Shown: positions 59,401 through 64,000 of the stretch, piece by piece
How the letters are laid out: each line of letters opens with the position of its first letter
Numbering within the stretch: the stretch's first letter is position 1
Origin: Diploscapter coronatus
Lineage: Eukaryota > Nematoda > Chromadorea > Rhabditida > Rhabditidae
Assembly (NCBI GenBank): GCA_964036155.1
Contig: OZ038422.1
Location: 74,919,201-74,983,200 of the forward strand
Length of the DNA: 64,000 nucleotides
Direction of reading: 5' to 3'
Position numbers and translations under genes: made by a program
Notes under the pieces: generated by a model
What the model was told of the DNA's origin: nothing
Seen by the model: the letters and a program-made list of their open reading frames with translations, nothing else
The model's database searches: none

Positions 59401-62400
59401 TTTATTGGAACGAGCAAGGAGACAAACCCCTGCAGCGTGATTTCGTCCTCCTTGCGCATCATGTCGAACAAGTCGAGATGGTCTTCCAGCTGCGGGGAAA
59501 CATTGCCTTCGCGAATGTGCTCATTAGCCACAGCCACTCCCAGCATGAGCAGCTCGAATCGAAGATGCGAACGGAATATGACACAGGTCTGCAAGCCGAC
59601 AGTGAATGGATGGATTAGGTAGACTGGAGAATTGCCGCCTCAGGAAACAATGAGACTGTTGCTGATTGCCAATTGCATGGAAAATGGAATGAACTCGTAA
59701 TAGAGGCAGGCAGTGAAAAGGGAGATTTCACTTTTGTACAATGAGAGACACTATTATCACTCACTTCTGCTGGGCCTGTCCTCAGTAACGCGTTGAACAG
59801 ACCAAGAATTGCCGTTCGAACTCGATCTGTCTCTCGTTCAGTGGGGGAACTAAAATTATTCGAATTTTTCGGTAGCAATTTGGGATTCACAAACATAGCG
59901 TGAAGGTCCTGAGCCAGATGCTGGAATCGCGTTCGCTCGCCAATCAAAGGGGATGCCTGTAAAGGGTCAAGTTCAGTGGGAAGAAAGTAAGTGGCTGACT
60001 TCTGTAACGGCCTTCAACACGTGCTGATGACCCTCCTCTGGCACAAAACATAGGCCCGAAAGGATCTCGACTGCAGCGATCTGAACACAAGACAATCGGA
60101 GATAAAAAAAAAGTCTACGCAGATGGCATGTAAATACTCTATTACTGAAGAAAATCTGCGTAGATTTAGAGGCAAATTGCCTCGTTGAAATGGAAGACAA
60201 ATGTCTGTGGGAAAACCAAAAATATGAACAGAAAAACAAAGAAGTCGAGAAGAGAGCTAGCTGAGGCACAAGAAATTTGACATTCAAAATGGAAGGGGGA
60301 GAAGAATGGACAAAATGATGAAACTGTTGCTGTTGAAATAGAAGCAGAAGCCGACGCAGAAAAGTGAAGTGGAAGGAACGGCTTTGTCTGTGAAGGGGGA
60401 ATTGGAAAGAAGGTAGGGGAAGCGGAAGGTCAGGTTGGAGTAGAGACGAGTAGAAAGGAGGCGAAGGGACATCAAATGACGTTAACATACTGGGGAATGA
60501 CAACGGTAAGGCAAACATACATGGGGAGAAATGCCTGAAGGAGGCAGACATTTCTGGATGCTACTCGATTCCATGAATGAGTTGAGTCGAGTTAGACTGC
60601 AGAGAGCAGTCAAGGTAAAGACAATGGAAAGGGGCTGTGGATTGAGAAATGTGACAAGTTACGAAATAAACTGGACAGTCATATGGAGGAGAATGGAAGG
60701 AAAGGGAGAAGTGCTACCTTGCACTTGGAGTCGTTCGAGTCAATTGCCCTGCAAATGTTCACCAGCGCGTTCCCATCCGCCAACACGGCTGCTCGACCAT
60801 TCTATAATTGGCACTATGTCACGACTGAACAATTCGAGAAGTTCATATGAGATTGCTACAATTTTGGCAGCTGCAGTAATGTAGAGGCTCTCCTCTAACA
60901 ATAAGAATTCTCGCCCCACCCAGACTCATATTTACTTTATCTCAGCATTTCTACTCTTGTAGTCCTGCTTCAGATTGCCAGCGAGTATTTATAATTGGAA
61001 CTCAATCTATTCGAGGAGAAAACTGAGACTCGGCAGAGAATTTGAGAGAGCGATAAAACTCGATAAGATCGAAGAAAAGACGAAGTAAAAGGAAGAATAA
61101 GGATAAACATCTGTGCGGAAAGGAACGCTGTTCCTAATAAAGCAAACGTGATACTTGAAAATTGGGGAATTGACCGAAATCTACGCGCCACGCTCCAATC
61201 GCTCCAGTAGAAGAGATAGCTATTAGCCTACTCTTTATTATCTTCTTCTTCTTCGTCTTCTTTAAAAGAACGCAGTAGTTGAGTTTTTATGCAAATCGTC
61301 CTCCTTCACTTCACATCATCGTTTATATGTATTGACTACATTGAGAGAATCTTCTGGCCTTTAGTTATTCGATCGCCCCTACTCCCTTCGAAAGCACTCC
61401 TGCCCTGCAGAAAAAATACCTTTGAACTATCGACTTACCGGTGAATTGAGAAGAGCTCTGAAGGCGTAGAGAAAGAAGAGCACGAATGGGTCTGTGAGGG
61501 CGAAACTCGTGCGGTAAGACGAGCTGAGCAGACAAAGCAGCAGCGACAGGCCGTCTTCTGCCAGAAACGAATCGAGGAAGCTGCAAATAGGCTATAGGCA
61601 ATGAATGAAGGCCGTTGACTATTTGACTCTTTGATTGATAAGATGAAATGTGTCGTGACGATTATGGTAATGAAGCTGAATTGTAGAGAGGAGGGAAAGG
61701 GGAATGGAGGAGGTGAAAGCAGATGAAAGGAGGCAAGATCAAGGAAGGATTCACAAAGGCACAGACACAGGCAGAGAGGCTTTGATGTGCCTTTGGCAAT
61801 GAGCCGAATCCAGCCGAATTGGCTTTGTTGTTGTCGTCGTCGACAAACAACACAACACAGAGCTATAGTAGCTTGGCAGAATCTGTATGGCTTACCTGTG
61901 ACTCTGAGTCCGCAGTGCAATCACCAATTCCCTCAATTGAGTCAGGTGATTCGAGTCGATTTCCTTCGGATAGACACTGCTCAAATTTCTCAGGAACTCT
62001 GTGTATTTCTGCACGTTCTCAGGATGCAGAATCTAAATATTTCGAATCGTAAAGGGCCAGAATGATAGCTGATGGAAGAATGAATATTTATCAGGAGAGG
62101 GAGAGGCTTGAGGCGTGCGAATTATAATGAGATTCGGTCAACAGAGGGTGGAGCCTCACTCAATGAGAAAGAGACTCTTTGTTCATCATTCCATCACCAA
62201 ATAGCAATAGGGACTTACATTATGTGACTGCAGAAGGGCAATCTTTTTCTCACGAGAATATTCACACAACTCCTGCTGTTTTTCTTCGCTAAGTCCAAGT
62301 TCACTCTAAAAATAGACAGATTGGAAGAGAAGTATGCAGGAAATCAATGACTTACCACAAGTCTTTCGAATTGCTCTTTCAATTTTTCGTCATCGATTTT

Positions 62401-62517
62401 AAAGATAAAGTCGGGATCATTTTCATTCGAATTAGCCGACCCGGGCTGAGTCTGTTTGTCCCGTTCCCGAGTGAAACAGGACAAGGCTCGTTCCACCCAG
62501 TCTTCGATATATTCCAT
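56401..62517 (-). CDS. DAAM-type diaphanous-related formin
   Basis: Twenty minus-strand exons join in phase to 1000 residues: 62356-62517, 62219-62305, 61896-62032, 61439-61580, 60718-60801, 60000-60080, 59765-59956, 59428-59588, 59246-59384, 58900-59045, 58702-58845, 58503-58650, 58330-58452, 58180-58284, 57995-58132, 57481-57599, 57067-57435, 56796-57018, 56572-56752 and 56401-56522. DAAM formins nucleate and elongate unbranched actin and link Rho/Dishevelled signalling to the cytoskeleton. The N-terminal GBD/FH3 includes [16 protein letters not shown] and [21 protein letters not shown] coiled coil, a short Pro-rich FH1 ([10 protein letters not shown]) and FH2 follow ([30 protein letters not shown]). 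The C-terminal DAD is [19 protein letters not shown]. The FH1 is very short for the family. The first visible exon begins at ATG directly behind CTTTCAG, so an upstream exon may lie beyond the window. Confidence 0.92.
57620..57945. mobile_element. Intronic inverted-repeat element in the DAAM gene
   Basis: In the 395 nt intron between FH2 exons. The ends TAGGAACTCATGGATCT and AGATCTGTGAGTTCCTA are inverted, with weaker inverted similarity inward. No coding capacity. Confidence 0.6.
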
Positions 62518-64000
62518 CTGAAAGATATGGGATAATCCTTTCGGCAAATGGTACACAAATATGTTCGGAATGACGACTGAAGGAATGATGAAATGCGATT
62601 GCGAATTGTCGCGACTGATAAGACAAGTTCACAAGCAAGTAAACAGTAAGCAGACAACTGCAGATTGTTGATAATCAATAACACAACAACATACATTGCT
62701 GACTGAGTATTGGTGGTCAGTTTTCTGTACAAACAGATCGGCTGTTATGAAGAAGGCGGAAAGGCGAGAAAAATAAGCAAATATGGAAAGAGAACAGTAA
62801 TTGAGAAGTGAGGGGAAGGAGGAAAGAAAGACTGTTGATCTGCTAGAGTTGTTATGGAAATGACCATTGAAGTAGGGAATTGTGAATGAGAAGAATTGGA
62901 TAAGTCTTTGAATGAACGAGGAAGAAGGGAAGGGAGGAACAGAGCTGACGACAAATAGAAGAAATCAGCTGATGATCAACTGGCAATGATGTAGTCGAAT
63001 TGAGTGATCGACAAACTGCGAGTAAATATTCCATTCTACAAATTGCAGGGGCAATAAAACTTCTGTAGATGCTAGGTAATCGAACAGAGAACATTTGTCT
63101 GCGTTCTGCATTCAGACTGAAGCAGTAAAATCGAAGGACGCTCAATTGAAGAAGAGAAGAGGAAACGAAACACAGGCAGAAGGCAGGAAGAAGGCAATCA
63201 AATAAAAACCAGGAGCAGGTGGATGCGCGTGCGATTCCTCTTTTCAAAATCGATAAATAATTATGAACAGCCAAGTAAAAGTGTAAATTAGTTGAGATCC
63301 TAGACTGTTTTTGACCAAAGAAAAAAGGGAGCACGAAAATAGTGTATAACTTTTCGCTTTTTCCCCTATTACTCATGATAGTGATCTCAATGCATATAGC
63401 ATACTTCATTTCATAAGCGGGAAGGGTCTATTTTCTTAGGGACAAAATAAGACATTAGTAAAGCAGGGTCGAACTAAGCCAAAAAAGGGCCCTGGAAAAT
63501 TGTCTGAGTTACAGATTTTTTTAAAAGAGGTGTCACAAGTATAGACGAAGGCTCGTTTTTGCATAAACTTGCCGCAGGAACTATTCGACGAAAACGACCT
63601 TCATCAAAAGACTTACTGGCAGAAATGTTCAGAGATAATCTCCTAGGCAGAAGCTATGAATGACAAAATTGTTGGAAAGGGAAAAAGAAGAAAAGAAAGG
63701 CTTACGGTAAAGAAGCCAAAACCACAGTCGAATCTGCATAAATCAAGGACAAAAGACAAAATTGTAAACACATCGGAATTGGGAGAAGCTGCGCACGAAG
63801 AGACTATAGATTGAACGATTGGATGATGCAACAGGACAGGCGATAAAAACCAAGTGATTACTTCTGTAGAACAAAGTAGCTGTACTTGAGTGAAGAAGGA
63901 TTGTTTGTTGCCGAGATAAACAGAAGAGTCTTGTAGAGAAGGTGACAGGTGGCAAGTCAGGAAGGGAGGGACGGACTATGACTTCTCAATTCTGCTGACT
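62518..64000. other. 5' flank or intron of the DAAM gene
   Basis: No coding exon was recognised up to the window end. Purine-rich on the plus strand, with many GAAG, GGAAG and AGAGA words. It may contain a long first intron or the promoter. Confidence 0.45.

Noticed and set aside
59973..60551. Minus-strand frame of 192 codons
   Set aside because: Its start overlaps a real DAAM exon in another frame; the rest is Phe/Ser/Leu-rich translation of a purine-rich intron.
1..64000. CRISPR array, bacterial operon or phage genes
   Set aside because: Every recognisable gene is intron-split and eukaryotic; no regularly spaced repeats with unique spacers were seen.

Overview
This window looks like nuclear DNA of an invertebrate, most likely a nematode. 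Every recognisable gene is cut into short exons by GT-AG introns, many only 42-60 nt, with acceptors of the form TTTCAG or TTTTAG. Several start codons lie a few bases behind such an acceptor, as in spliced-leader trans-splicing. A small secreted Gly/Tyr-rich peptide matches the layout of nematode NLP/CNC antimicrobial peptides (mature start QWG), and the astacin has the nematode NAS layout (propeptide, catalytic, EGF-like, CUB). I cannot name the species. Gene models were assembled by hand from splice sites and reading phase: where I give exons, the phases join without a stop, but splicing is not proven.

Left part (1-15 kb): a ZFAND4-like gene on the minus strand (ubiquitin-like domain plus AN1 zinc finger); a degraded kelch-gene fragment; a 1 kb near-perfect palindrome; and a remarkable 23-exon plus-strand gene joining an AT-hook, two DNA/RNA non-specific endonuclease-like domains and five C2H2 zinc fingers, in effect a natural zinc-finger nuclease. 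10.9-15.2 kb is mostly non-coding, with two orphan exons in opposite orientation.

Middle (15-38 kb): the N-terminal half of the ribosome biogenesis factor RRP12, which stops at an open splice donor and is followed by repeats instead of its second half; an inverted-repeat element; an NLP/CNC-like peptide gene (minus); a complete 370-residue hydroxyacid oxidase; about 4.7 kb of pyrimidine/purine-biased intergenic DNA; and an Ena/VASP (UNC-34-type) actin regulator.

Right part (38-64 kb): an astacin metalloprotease; a repeat-rich block with a MULE-like miniature element and a kelch-repeat gene inside inverted repeats; a pair of about 590 bp direct repeats bracketing the whole astacin-kelch block; an RNase T2 with a C-terminal membrane anchor, possibly co-transcribed with the following MED24 (LIN-25-type Mediator subunit) gene; and a convergent DAAM-type formin on the minus strand whose first visible coding exon is at 62.5 kb. 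Introns of MED24 and DAAM carry several miniature inverted-repeat elements. The housekeeping genes do not form one pathway. Ena and DAAM both act on actin filament elongation but are 20 kb apart in opposite orientation.
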